Source: Nemertoderma westbladi (Eukaryota > Xenacoelomorpha > Nemertodermatida > Nemertodermatidae). Taken from it: a stretch of 42,419 nucleotides of DNA. The stretch's first letter is position 1. Each line of letters begins with the position of its first letter. Below the pieces are notes generated by a model. That model was not told the origin of the DNA. It was given only the letters and a program-made list of their open reading frames with translations, and searched no databases. The DNA is taken from NCBI GenBank assembly GCA_032718475.1, contig JAUCBJ010005300.1:1-42419 (forward strand), in the 5' to 3' direction. Position numbers and translations under genes: made by a program. This document shows, piece by piece, positions 29,764-40,133 of this stretch.

Positions 29764-30951
29764 TGTAGTACGCGCAGTTTGGCTAGAAGGGGGTCGTGTT
29801 GAAGCAATTGTGGTTGCTGGTAGACGTGTTTGGGTTACTGGAGGGTGGTTTGGGGCATTAGGGGTTACTGGAGGGGGTGTTGGGACAATTGGGGTTACTG
29901 CAGGGGGTGTTGGGACAATTGGGGTTACTGGAGAGGGTGTTGGGACAATTGGGGTTACTGGCGGGGGTGTTGGGACAATATGGGTTACTGGAGGGGGTGT
30001 TGAGACAATTGGGGTTACTGGAGGGGGTGTTGGGATAATTGGGGGTACTGGAGTGGGTGTTGGGACAATTGGGGTTGCTGGAGTGGGTGTTGGGACAATT
30101 GGGGTTACTGGAGTGGGTGTTGGGACAATTGGGGTTACTGGAGGGGGTGTTGGGACAATTGGGGTTACTGGAGGGGGTGTTGGGACAATTGGGGGTACTG
30201 GAGTGGGTGTTGGTACAGTTGGGGTTACTGGAGGGGGTGTTGGGAAAATTGGGGTTACTGGAGAGGTTGTTGGGACAATATGGGTTACTGGAGGGGGTGT
30301 TGAGAAAATTGGGGTTACTGGAGGGGGTGTTGGGACAATTGGAGGTACTGGAGTGGGCGTTGGTACAATTGGGGTTACTGGAGGGGGTGTTGGGAAAATT
30401 GGGGTTACTGGAGAGGGTGTTGGGACAATATGGGTTACTGGAGGGGGTGTTGCGAAAATTGGGGTTACTGGAGGGGGTGTTGGGACAATTAAGGGTACTG
30501 GAGCGGGTGTTGGGACAATTGGGGTTACTGGAGGGGGTGTTGGGACAGTTGGGGTTACTGGATGGGGTGTTGGGATAATTGGGGTTACTGGAGAGGGTGT
30601 TGGGCCAATATGGGTTACTACAGGGGGTGTTGGGATAATTGGGGTTACTAGAGGGGGTGTTAGGACAATTGGGGTTACTGGAGGGGGTGTTGGGATAATT
30701 GGGGTTACTGGAGAGGGTGTTGGGCCAATATGGTATACTGGAGGGGGTGTTGGGATAATTGGGGTTACTGGAGGGGGTGTTAGGACAATTGGGGTTACTG
30801 GAGGGGGTGTTGGGATAATTGGGGTTACTGGAGAGGGTGTTGGGACAATATGGGTTACTGGAGGGGGTGTTGAGACAATTGGGGTTACTGGAGGGGGTGT
30901 TAGAACAATTGGGGTTACTGGAGGGGGTGTTGGAGTTATATTGGCATGAAG
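29764..30951 (-). CDS. Open Pro-rich linker frame upstream of LINE ORF2
   Basis: Reading the minus strand in the ORF2 frame, I checked every codon from 30951 to 29764 and found no stop. Most of it is a decapeptide repeat VTPIVPTPPP with variants, from a 30-bp minisatellite. No ATG occurs in this frame in the stretch, so it would be translated only by readthrough of the UGA at 30952-30954 or by non-AUG initiation. Because the unit is 30 bp and lacks stops in several frames, openness alone is weak evidence of coding. The distal 70 bases before the ATG are unique sequence and also open. Confidence 0.5.
29832..30938. repeat. 30-bp minisatellite, about 37 copies
   Basis: Plus-strand unit close to GGGGTTACTGGAGGGGGTGT plus TGGGACAATT. 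Variants (GAGAGG, GAGTGG, AATATGG) recur in a higher-order pattern of 60 or 120 bases. The unit length is a multiple of three, so expansions keep the ORF1-ORF2 frame relation. Confidence 0.95.
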
Positions 30952-31782
30952 TCAAAAGCCCCAATGGTTATTTCTGCGTCGTGGTCGTAAGTTAAGGGCT
31001 GCGCGTTCCTCATCGCTCCTCGCTTGCCAGACCTCGGGATCCATCACTGTGTCACGGTCTTCCTGATTACATGTTAGGTGAAATGCTTTCGGTGGATTTT
31101 CAAGTTGTTCGCCTCGGGGTTCACTTTCTGACTGATTACCGGGTGGAGGTAGTTGAATAACATCGCTGAATGGTATAGATTGCTCTTCGAGGTAGGTTTT
31201 TACATCATCAGCAGTTACTGAAGATCCGAGATTTCCAATGTAGACGTGTGCAACACTTACACCTTGGCGGCGCGGTGCACGCGAGGCTGCGAGCGAAGTA
31301 CCAGTTTTCCGACCTATAATGGCGGTGTTGCGTTTAGATTCGAGTCGTCGATTGTGTTCAGTCGGAGGGGCTGCATACTGGTTATGGCTACCTCCGACTC
31401 TACTTGGTGACTGGATTGCAGGCCTTTCAGACTGATGATCTTGTCTAGCGGTAAACTCGCCTGAGTTTCCTCTGACGGTATCGCTGTATAAACGTGTGGT
31501 TGTCGGTACATTCAGTGCGCCGCGTGCCTGATCGGGTGTAGCATGGTTCTGAATAGCTGTTATAAGTTTGTGTTGAGTGGCAATGGCTTCACTTTGGGCC
31601 GTAATTATCTGTTTTCTCGCTTCTGCGAGTTCGGTAAGTCCTATATTATGGACGGCGTTCATTGCGGATAACGAGTTCAGTAAGGTCTTTTCGTCTTCCT
31701 GTGATACACCTTTTTTGGCTTTTACAGCGCGGAATAACTCGAGGATGTCTTTTTGGGATTCAGTAAAAACGTCGGATGCCAT
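30952..31782 (-). CDS. LINE ORF1, RRM-like nucleic-acid-binding protein
   Basis: A 276-aa protein from the ATG at 31782 (the frame is open a little further, but only from a TTG). The N-terminal third looks like a helical, coiled-coil-like segment. The middle is Ser/Arg-rich and probably flexible. The C-terminal third has an RRM-like domain starting VAHVYIGNLGSSVTADDVK, as in ORF1 proteins of many invertebrate LINEs. It ends at TGA 30952-30954. ORF2 lies in the same frame after this single stop, and the base after it is C (UGA-C), a context known to be weakly terminating. It likely coats LINE RNA; this is family knowledge. Confidence 0.82.
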   Translation of the reverse strand: MASDVFTESQKDILELFRAVKAKKGVSQEDEKTLLNSLSAMNAVHNIGLTELAEARKQIITAQSEAIATQHKLITAIQNHATPDQARGALNVPTTTRLYSDTVRGNSGEFTARQDHQSERPAIQSPSRVGGSHNQYAAPPTEHNRRLESKRNTAIIGRKTGTSLAASRAPRRQGVSVAHVYIGNLGSSVTADDVKTYLEEQSIPFSDVIQLPPPGNQSESEPRGEQLENPPKAFHLTCNQEDRDTVMDPEVWQARSDEERAALNLRPRRRNNHWGF

Positions 31783-32065
31783 TTCATATACAAATATGAA
31801 CAAAAATATTGCGTAAAAATTAATAGCTGGTAAAATTGTGTTTTATTATATAAATTTCATTATGGAAAACAAAACAAAGACTTCTTTTCATCCAATAAAA
31901 TTCAATAAAATAACAAAGTGTCCTCAAAGATTTCAAAGTAGTACTGTTAGTCATTTCATACAGTCCTGCCTGAAGCTGGCTATGGTATGGGGTATATTGA
32001 CTTTGACTACTAAAGGGTAAAATATAAGTAATAAAAACCTCAATGAAACAAAAAAGATGCCTCCA
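31783..32065. other. LINE 5' region and flank, non-coding
   Basis: AT-rich, with no supported gene. The LINE start lies somewhere here. A GTAAAAATTAATAG at about 31814 resembles GTAAAATTAATCAA at about 26821 beyond the LINE 3' end and might be its target duplication, but the match is imperfect. Confidence 0.4.
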
Positions 32066-32450
32066 AAAAATACTGCAGTAATAAATATTTGTTACTGAAA
32101 GTAAGAATTAAACTTACTGCAGTAATAAAAAATTGTCTTTTTCTGCAGTAACAAATAATTTGTTACTGCAGTAGAAATTTTTATTCAATTATTTATTAAT
32201 ATTGACTACTGCAGTATAAATTTTTATTCAATTATTTATTAATTTATTAATTTATTAATATTGATTATTGCAGTAATAAATATTTGTTACTGCAGTAATA
32301 AATATTTGTTACTGCAGTAATAAATATTTGTTACTGCAGTAATAAATATTTATTACTGCAGTAATAAATATTTATTACTGCAGTAATAAATATTTGTTAC
32401 TGCAGTAATTGTTATATGTTACTGCAGTAACTAATATTTAATACAGCAGT
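32066..32450. repeat. Palindromic tandem array, CTGCAG-centred
   Basis: Repeats of CTGCAGTAATAAATATTTGT and its near-complement, in the densest part (32270-32420) spaced about 22 bases. Each unit is close to self-complementary, so the array could extrude cruciforms. Confidence 0.88.
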
Positions 32451-33590
32451 ATTTTTTGTAGGAATTTTTATTGTTTCATAGAGGATTTTATTAATTTATA
32501 TTTGGGCTCTTTAGAGACGCCGTAATTGCGGGCTATCGGAATGTGTTGGTATCTGTGTCATAGACAGTTTGTCTGTTGCCCTATCTATATTAATGTATAG
32601 TGCTAAAACTGTACTGTTTAAATTTGGTTAGCCCACGTGAACGCCGAATACCCTTACCAATGCATTTCAATGGTCAACCAGCCATACTTTGCCGCACTGT
32701 AAATTGTGTTATACAAAGTAAAGAATAACGATAGAGGCAGGAATAAAGATAAATGATTCAAGCGCACTAATTGGCTGTTCCTATAGATGTTTTAGGCATT
32801 GTAGGTGCGCAATGCATATGGTCAGAGCGACCGCCCAGTCTGCCAAAATCTATTATGTAATCAAATGGTACCACAAGCCAAGCAAAGCATGTGACAGTTC
32901 TTTCCGACTCTGCACCTGTTTGTTTGAAGGTCGCCGACCGTGGGTCGCTACTCACTAGCTGTGATTGATAGTTTAAACTGGGTGCCGCTTTGCCAGAAGG
33001 CGGTACACATCAATTGAATATGAGGCAAACATTTAAAATATGCTCAAATATAAATGCCAGCGGCAGGGGATATTTTAATATCTCTATTAAGCTAAAACAA
33101 CACAAGATTGTAGCCGTTCTATCGTACTTGAAAGTCTAAATCCTTTCTTAGTTTTTAAGAAGGAATTCTCGCGCTCTCGTCAACATAGTTATCATATTAA
33201 TTAAACAGTAAAGGTAGTACGGGTTGACCTGAGGTCATTATAATGAAACTGCATATACACAGAGATGCTACAGTGCAGTTTCTCTTATATTAATTGTTAA
33301 TCTGATATTGTATTATGTTATTAAAATAATCAATCTTGTCAAGCATTAATCTTGTTTCACTAATTATGTTTCATGTATTATTTGAATGAATGTTTTTTAG
33401 AAAGACTTTAGGGTGCCGTAAATTCAATTTGTACTTGCGACCGAAAACCCATCCCGTAATGACCTCTCAGGAACCTCAATTTGATAAATTAATGGGAATA
33501 TAGCTTCTATGCAACAACTGGCCAACACACAAGTATCACTTTGTTGCCCGCATAATATTGTTCCCCGAGAATGCCTCTGCCTCTCAGTTA
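32451..33590. other. Body of the TA-flanked element, no gene
   Basis: No recognised coding region or RNA gene. From about 33620 to the right terminus, subterminal CTCAAAGAATT and AAAAGTG motifs repeat. Confidence 0.5.
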
Positions 33591-33859
33591 ACTTACCACG
33601 AGCTGTCAATCAGGAATACCTCGGAGTTTATTTTCTCAAAGAATTAAAAGTGCCGCAAACTACCTCAAAGTGACATTTCTCAAAGAATTCAAAAAATTCA
33701 AAGTTCCTAAAAGCAGGAAATCACTTTCAGATTCCCAACTAAAAGTGTCTACAAGAATTCAAAGCGGCGGCCGTTGGGAGTAATGTAGACTTTTAGACAC
33801 TTTTAGAAAAACTTTGAGAAAATCTCAAAGAACAGATGCACTTTGAGACCCCGACTGTA

Positions 33860-34653
33860 TTTTGTTAGTGTTTATATTTTTTTTTAATAGTTCATTATAT
33901 TTTATTAGTTCATTTATATAATTCATTATTAGTTATTTTGTGCTTCTATTTTATTTGGTTTGTTTTATTTGTAATTTGTTTTTTAAATAATGGATATTAA
34001 TAAATGTCGTTGTTGTCAATCAATACTTTTCTTATCGTAATGCTAATTAATTTGAGGATGCTAATCTTGAGCAATAGGCTGCCACTGGAGAGCCAAAGGC
34101 TCGACAGAGTCTTATGAGGAATAAATAATGCAGCCTTTTTAACGGAACATGAGAACCAACATAAACACCAAAGTAAAACCTCATAAGATAGCATTATGGT
34201 GTACCCCCTCGGAAGTAGGCACTTTGCTTTGATCTTTTTTAGGTCGATTTTTAAAGGATTTTTCCAGGAGAACAGCACAAGCTAGAACGATTCTGTTTGC
34301 GCGATCTTATAGATGTCACGAGCGCGCACAGCAGAGAGATATTTGGCAAAAATCTTTTAATTAATTAATTAGTAATTAGCGATTAAAGATTTCTAATTGA
34401 TTTTTCTCGAAAATTATTAGGTTTTTCCCCTAGCAACGGTGTTTTTTTTGTTCATCTCGGTAAGATCTAAAAAAAAGTTCAGTCATCGCTATGACCCTCC
34501 TATTACTGTTAATTAGTACTAATTAGCCGAAAAACTAATTAGCGTCGTAACTCGAAAACACTAAGAGCTATGAAAAAACGTAACATCACAAAGTTGTTCG
34601 GAATTTTATTCTACACAAAAAAGTCTGTGGCGCCGATGCCGTATCTCCTACCG
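33860..34653. other. AT-rich non-coding stretch
   Basis: No supported gene. TTAATTAGTA-type motifs recur at 34360-34380, 34505-34540 and 34650-34670. A 93-codon open frame at 33997-34278 resembles nothing I know. Confidence 0.45.
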
Positions 34654-34881
34654 TTAATTAGTAATTAATAGCGTGCTCGATGGTTGTGATACAGACTCCC
34701 TTGCTGTTGGGTGCAGTTTGCCCGTCGGGCCTGTCGACTTTCTTTGCATTGGATATATCATCGGGGGTAACGGGCCCCTCCATATCTCTGTCTCATACGA
34801 CTTATTTGGGTCTGAAGGGTTTGGGGTTTTTGTTCTTGGTTGAGTGTACTGCTGATATTGCAATGGGGAAATGTCACCCTG

Positions 34882-34902
34882 CCCCCCCCCCCCCCCCCCC
34901 CC
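34882..34902 (+). repeat. C21 homopolymer inside a polyglycine-coding frame
   Basis: Read on the minus strand as seven or eight Gly codons in the 34654-35337 frame. Confidence 0.85.
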
Positions 34903-35773
34903 ACCAATTTTTATATTTGGTACTGTGGTTGATGTTACCATGTTAGGGCCCATGCATCTATCGGCAATAGCTCCCCCCTCCCCCGGGTATATATTATATC
35001 CTTGCATATTATAGTCATACTGGTGTGCAGGTACCGGTACAGGCCTATCCACTTCTTGCCTACCTACCAGTATGTATGCCGCGACTTCCGGGTCTAATCC
35101 CATTGTCCACGCTACCCTATCGCCTACACTATTTCTTCCAGCATGGCCTATAGTATGTGCAGTAAGGCCTACAGTATGTCCTGCAGTCTGCCTGTGTCCT
35201 TCCGGACCAAAGTTTAATCTTCTCGAATATTCCAAGAAGTCCACCCCACGACTACCATATTCTCGATCGGCAGCTACGTTCCATCGGGAAGTTTCTCTTC
35301 GATCCCCTCTCCTGTCCTCATCCTCGCACTGGTACATCCTGTACCCATCTCCCGGTGTGTGGTATATCTCACCAGGTTATGTCCCTCCGGGGCGACGGCA
35401 ATCTCCCGGATTGTGACCCCACCGGCTCTCTAACTCCATCTCGACTACCGACGGTTCACTGTCTGTCCTTCCTCTCCGGTTGCTCGTAGCAATGCTCCTT
35501 CTATTCTCTTCACTGCGTCTCAATTAAGTGCAGTGATCCTCCTCGTGAGATCTCGCTTCGACCTCCCAGATAAACTCTAGTGTTCTTCTTCCATCTTCCG
35601 ACTGGGCTTGACGTTTTCTCGCTCGCCCACTCGCGGCACCAATGTCTCTCTCTCTCTGCCTGGTTGGACGGTTCTGGGGATATTCACAATCCCGCTACTA
35701 TTCTCTGTCGTCGGATGCTGCGGTTAACCTAACTCGCCACGCGCATTGTCCGCCGATTCTTGTGGGACATTAT

Positions 35774-35845
35774 CCCCCCCCCCCCCCCCCCCCCCTCTCG
35801 CCACTAATTGCTTGTGGTGGGGTGCCCGTAGCCCCCCCCCCCCCC
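35774..35845 (+). repeat. C22 and C14 runs flanking one family X unit
   Basis: C22 at 35774-35795 and C14 at 35832-35845, separated by a unit containing TCTCGCCACTAATTGCTTG. The same unit, inverted and in more copies, is in the plus-strand copy at 41915-42050. Confidence 0.9.
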
Positions 35846-36400
35846 ATCCGTGACCTCTTACTTCGCCCCTACGCCCCTCTCTAGTCGACACACTATCACT
35901 ACCCTTGCTGGGTTTACTCAACCCCGCTTCTCCCTGTGCAACTGCGTGGTCTTGCAGGCTCTCGTTGGGTTGACTCCCCCGCTACTCCCTGTGCAACTGC
36001 GTGGCCTTGCAGGCTCTTGTTGGCCGGGCCACCTGTTCCCCCTACATTTGTATTAATTGCACCATTATTGATTTCGCCCTGATTCTATACACTATTACTA
36101 ATGATATTATTTTGGTTAATTTCTTCAGGGTTATTTAACGTATTATTGTTACCTAAATTATTATTTAAATTATTTTGCTTAGAATTAGTGTTATTATTTA
36201 GATTATTTTGCACATTTAAATTAGGGTTATTATTTAGATTATTTTGCACGTTTAAATTAGGTTATTATTACCGGGTAAAATATTATTTCCTGCAAGAAAG
36301 GTTTGATTAGGGTTGTCTATTATGGTACTATTAATATTAACTCCTTCTAGCGTATTATTATTATTACCCTCCTTGCCCGTACGGTTACACCAGTCCTGGG

Positions 36401-36448
36401 ACTGTCGTCCGGTACCTGTAAGTGCACTTACAGGTACCGGACGACAGT
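36401..36448. repeat. 48-bp perfect palindrome
   Basis: Begins ACTGTCGTCCGGTACCTGTA and is equal to its own reverse complement over 48 bases, with centre GTGCAC. A third half-copy follows directly (about 36446-36465). It lies where the YEEP-containing frame ends in family X copy 1; the plus-strand copy lacks it. Confidence 0.92.
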
Positions 36449-36842
36449 ACTTACAGGTACCGGACGGGTATTAACAAAGGTTTCCATTACCTCTGGTTCC
36501 TCGTAAATACTACCCGAACCAGCCTCACTCTCCGATAACCCCAACTTTGCCAGTTCTAACCGGCGCTTTTGCTTCGCTTGGTATTGCATAAGCCCCCTCA
36601 ATCGGGTATGCATATCATCCCCCCCACATCCGCTTGCCCGCTCTCTCTCCCTCTCTATCCTCCCTCATACTTTGGTTGGCCAATTCTGTCTCCCTCGCCT
36701 CCCGCTCTCTACGCTCGTTTGTTTCTCTCTCTACCATCGCCACCTCTCTCGCTTCTCGCTATTTGCGCTCGTTCGCTTCCATTTCAATGATCTCAACCTC
36801 CCGCATCTTGCGCTCGTTTTCCACTCTCACATCCTGCTCAAT

Positions 36843-37975
36843 TCCTGTAGAACCCTGTGATTACAGACCTGTTAGTATCTTAAGTATTGTATCTAAAATT
36901 CTAGAACGTTCTGTTTTTCTACAGCTGGAGGCACATCTTAGTAGGCTAAATCTGATCTATGAACTTCAGTCCGGTTTTCGTAAATCATATTCTACAGACA
37001 CCTGCCTTATTAACTTAACTGATACAATTCGATGTAATAACGCAAAGGGTTTATATACTGGTATGGTAATGTTGGACCTACAAAAGGCTTTCGATACTGT
37101 AGATCATGAAATTCTGCTTGGTAAGTTAGGCCTGATGGGTGTAGGTTCTATAGACTGGTTCTAGTCCTACCTGTCAGACAGAGGTCAAATTGTAGTCATT
37201 AGCAAATCGCAGTCTACTGTACAAGAGATTACCTGTGGTGTACCACAATGTAGTATATTAGGTCCTCTGCTTTTTGTATAATATGTAAATGATATGATAA
37301 GTAGTATAGATCCCGATTTTAAACTCATTTTATATGCCGACGACAGTCTTATTTTCTCTCATAAAGATCCTATCCATATTTCCCAAAAGTTAAGTGCAGT
37401 TCTAAAAACCTGTAATGAGTGGTTGGTTGATAATAAGCTATCCATTCACTACGGTAAGACTGAAAGTATTTTGTTTGGTTTCAAAAAAAAATAAAGAAGG
37501 TAACTAAGTTTAAAATCACTAGTAATGGAGATAAGATTGAAAATAAATAGGAAGTTAAATATTTAGGCGCCACATTGGATAACTGCTTATCAGGAGAAAG
37601 TACAGTAAAAAATATTTTCTCGAAAGTTAACAGTAGGCTTAGGTTTCTATACAGAAATAAAAATAGTTTGAACACCGACTCCCGCAAGTTACTTTGCGCT
37701 TCTTTAATACAGTGTCACATGGACTATGCGTGCTCTTCTTGGTATGAAGGCTTAACCAAACAGCTTAAATGTAAATTACAAGTAGCTCAGAATAAAGTAG
37801 TACGATTTATTAAAGACTACAAACCGAGAGAAAGCCGCCCCAACATTAGATTATTACAACAACATATCCATTGGGTAAGAAAGTGGAGGAGAGCCAGCCC
37901 GTCTCTTAATTTTTTACTTTATATTACGCGATCAATTTTCACTCATCTCGTCATGAACCCAACATGTATGTAACC
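36843..37975 (+). pseudogene. CR1/Jockey-like LINE reverse transcriptase fragment
   Basis: The coding begins inside the reverse transcriptase (DYRPVSILSIVSKILER), with LDLQKAFDTVDH, a VPQCSILGPLLF motif (usually VPQGS) and YADDS at about 37340, then NKLSIHYGKTE and a thumb/C-terminal region to about 37975. In-frame stops at 37162-37164 and 37277-37279, a frame change after the A run near 37482-37492, and a further stop near 37550 show it is dead. It is 5'-truncated, as LINE copies commonly are, and starts exactly where family X copy 1 breaks off. Confidence 0.88.
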
Positions 37976-39391
37976 TTTTGTTAAATTTGTTGGCTATGCG
38001 TTTGCGGTTGTTTGTGCGGTGTGTGGTAGGCCTACACTTTTCACACTTAAATATTTTGGTTGTGAAATGTTACAGGGCATAGCGATCTGAGATATTTCAT
38101 TTATATTTTATTATGAGAGGACGAAGAACATACAACGTTATTTACTATTTATATTCAACAAAATAATTGTTTTCGGGTTTAACTTGGAAGCCTCCCCAAA
38201 TAGTTGATATACAATTATATTTAAAATTATTTCCATGGTCATGGTCATTTACCCGTCTTTAGTTAGAAATTTGTTTGCATGAAAGACAGTTTAGTTTAGT
38301 TTTTACTGATTTATTATCTCTTATCTGACTGGAGTAATAATAACGGATAGGAAAAATGGAAGCAAAGTGTGACAATAACAAATATTTCCCCGTCACCCTA
38401 GCATGTCTTAAGTATATGATATATCAAAGGGGGAAGCTTGGATTCACTGCATAAATGCAGTTCACCAAACTTCCCCCGAAAGCACACTGTAACTTCCCCC
38501 TTCCCCCAAATATCCACTGTTGAATTAATTTGAAGCGATATAATAAGTACAAAATTGTGCGAGTTTTTAATTGTGTGGTCCATTATACAACCTTATGTTT
38601 TATTAATTTACCCAATCAAAGCCTCATAAGGGCCGGTTATTTGCACGCATATCCCCTAATGCGCTCAGTAAGGTTCAAACAACATATTAATATTAAAATA
38701 TACTACTCAGTAGTTTGTACGTCGTACAGTCGTTACGAAGTCTGAAAGTTATAGTCACCGAAACATTTCAGCTCGGAAATTATAATAGAGTCATTCCAGC
38801 CAAAATCGACAAATGTTGGTGGCACTATCTCTGAGATTTGGTTCAAAATTATTTTAAATGTGGCAAATAATGTTAATATAAATCGCTGAAAATCTTAGTT
38901 GATTTTAATTATTAGATCAGAAGTTATGGCTGGTCAAAGTTGGCAATTCCAGAAATTCAGTCCAAATTAAATTCAAATTATTTATGGTCTACATGCCGGG
39001 ACATTGCTAAAAACAAGTTTATAGTAAACATGGATAGCATTTTAAATAGTATACAAAGAATTATGACTTGCCCAATTTGTAGACCAAGAAGTAAAGCACT
39101 TTGAATTTTGGTAAACAATTAGTGAAAATTTCAAAATAAGACAAATTTAAAACCTTAATTTAAACAGCCCACATCGAAATAAAATAAAAACTGTTAGCTT
39201 ATCCAATTCCGCTAACACCCCATAAAGTGAGCCGTTAAGCAATATTGGGAGCACGAGGTTGATTACCCAACCTCGTGTCACCCCAACAAAGTGGGAAGGA
39301 GAAACGCACAATAAAGGGAAGAACTTCAGGGGAGGTAAAAGGGCGACAACAGGGTTATTAGCCAATGGGGGGAAGGCACCGGCTGAGTAAT
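37976..39391. other. Non-coding stretch
   Basis: No gene recognised. The first part may be LINE 3' untranslated sequence. A 10-bp stem-loop is at 39252-39277. Confidence 0.5.
39252..39277. other. Perfect 10-bp stem-loop
   Basis: CACGAGGTTG, loop ATTACC, CAACCTCGTG. Role unknown. Confidence 0.7.
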
Positions 39392-39769
39392 GTAACAACG
39401 GCCAACCCGTACAATATATTACCAGTTACCAGTTATTATGTTATCAGTTATCTCATTCTGTTAGTCGGTTAGCTAGGGCAGAGCGGTGACTTCTAATACC
39501 GTCCACTGCTATCATCATTCACCTATCAGACTATAATATCATCAACACTGTTATCTCATTCTTTTGTGCTTATAATATTATATTTATACCGCTACAGTGT
39601 CAACAATATTAGAACTATCAACAATACTCTTTTCACTCACACGGCGGGGACGCGTAATTGGAACAACCGGATAAACCGGGATCCTCCTTGGATCCCGTCA
39701 CAGTATTAGAACTAGAACCTGCCAGCCACCGATCTAAAGATAAACTAAAGTAAATAAAGTAAAGTAAAG
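39392..39769 (+). other. Possible LTR or leader upstream of family X copy 2
   Basis: TGTAACAACGGCC at about 39394 could be an LTR start (TG), and no gene is seen up to the ATG at 39770. No second LTR copy lies in the window, so this stays a guess. Confidence 0.25.
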
Positions 39770-39910
39770 ATGAGCGACATAATGCCAACGCAGACCCCGG
39801 ACGAAGACCTAACGATCCGCGAGGCCGCGACCAGACGGTATAGGCCCACGACGCTGGACCCATCGGTAACGGGCCATCCGGCAGTTCAGGATGAGGGGGG
39901 CCATCGATGA
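39770..39910 (+). pseudogene. Family X copy 2, first short frame
   Basis: ATG 39770 opens 46 codons starting MSDIMPTQTPDEDL and closes at TGA 39908-39910 just after a G6 run. Two other frames stay open beyond it, so a frameshift is likely here. The MSD start recalls BEL-B ORF1, but three residues prove nothing. Confidence 0.4.
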
Positions 39911-40133
39911 AGGGGGAGTCGAGTCGAGAGAAGGAGAAAGCAAGTCGGGAGGAGAAAGAGACGAGTCGACACACGACGGCGGTCGACGTGCCGATGTCGC
40001 CGGCCAGCCACAGGCCGAGGGCGACGGACGGCCCACCGGAACGGCGACGGTGGGGCCGCCGGTACGACGCCGGACCCGGAGAGATGGAGGAGAGGTCGGC
40101 GACGAGGACGTCAGGGTCAGCAATCGACTTTGA

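Larger units (their letters stand above)
26702..33857. mobile_element. TA-flanked inverted-repeat element carrying a LINE insertion
   Basis: Both ends read CAGTCGGGGTCTCAAAGTGC inward as inverted repeats. I count 46 identical bases before they diverge. TA flanks both sides (26700-26701 and 33858-33859). Total length is 7156 bp; without the LINE it would be about 2.2 kb. Subterminal sequence repeats CTCAAAGAA and AAAAGTG motifs. The ends fit Tc1/mariner, and no transposase is visible, so it is probably non-autonomous. Confidence 0.82.
34654..36842 (-). pseudogene. Family X copy 1: low-complexity coding repeat, minus strand
   Basis: Read on the minus strand from 36842 down to 34654. A Glu/Arg-rich helical part is followed by a stretch with LELAKLGLSESEAGSGSIYEEP (36428-36613 frame), an Asn-rich part (about 36360-36090), polyglycine from C22 and C14 runs, and a 227-codon frame (34654-35337) starting MYQCEDEDRR that includes another polyglycine run from C21. 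The order and sequence match the plus-strand copy at 39770-42419, and this copy shows how family X continues beyond the window end. Frameshifts are frequent. I do not recognise the family; it may be the first ORF of a retroelement. The right edge is cut by the LINE fragment at about 36843. Confidence 0.6.

Noticed and set aside
29756-30949. 397-codon plus-strand frame rich in Gly/Val through the minisatellite
   Set aside because: It comes from a 30-bp unit without stops in several frames and lies antisense to the LINE. The minus-strand frame continuous with ORF2 is the only one with supporting context.
29858-30964. 368-codon minus-strand Asn/Pro/Ser frame through the minisatellite
   Set aside because: Starts at TTG, is out of frame with LINE ORF1 and ORF2, and stops before ORF2; a by-product of the repeat.
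32066-32450. CRISPR-like array
   Set aside because: Units are contiguous palindromic repeats without unique spacers, in an animal-type transposon.
33997-34278. 93-codon minus-strand frame with hydrophobic stretches
   Set aside because: No homology recognised, no neighbour context, and AT-rich sequence gives such frames by chance.
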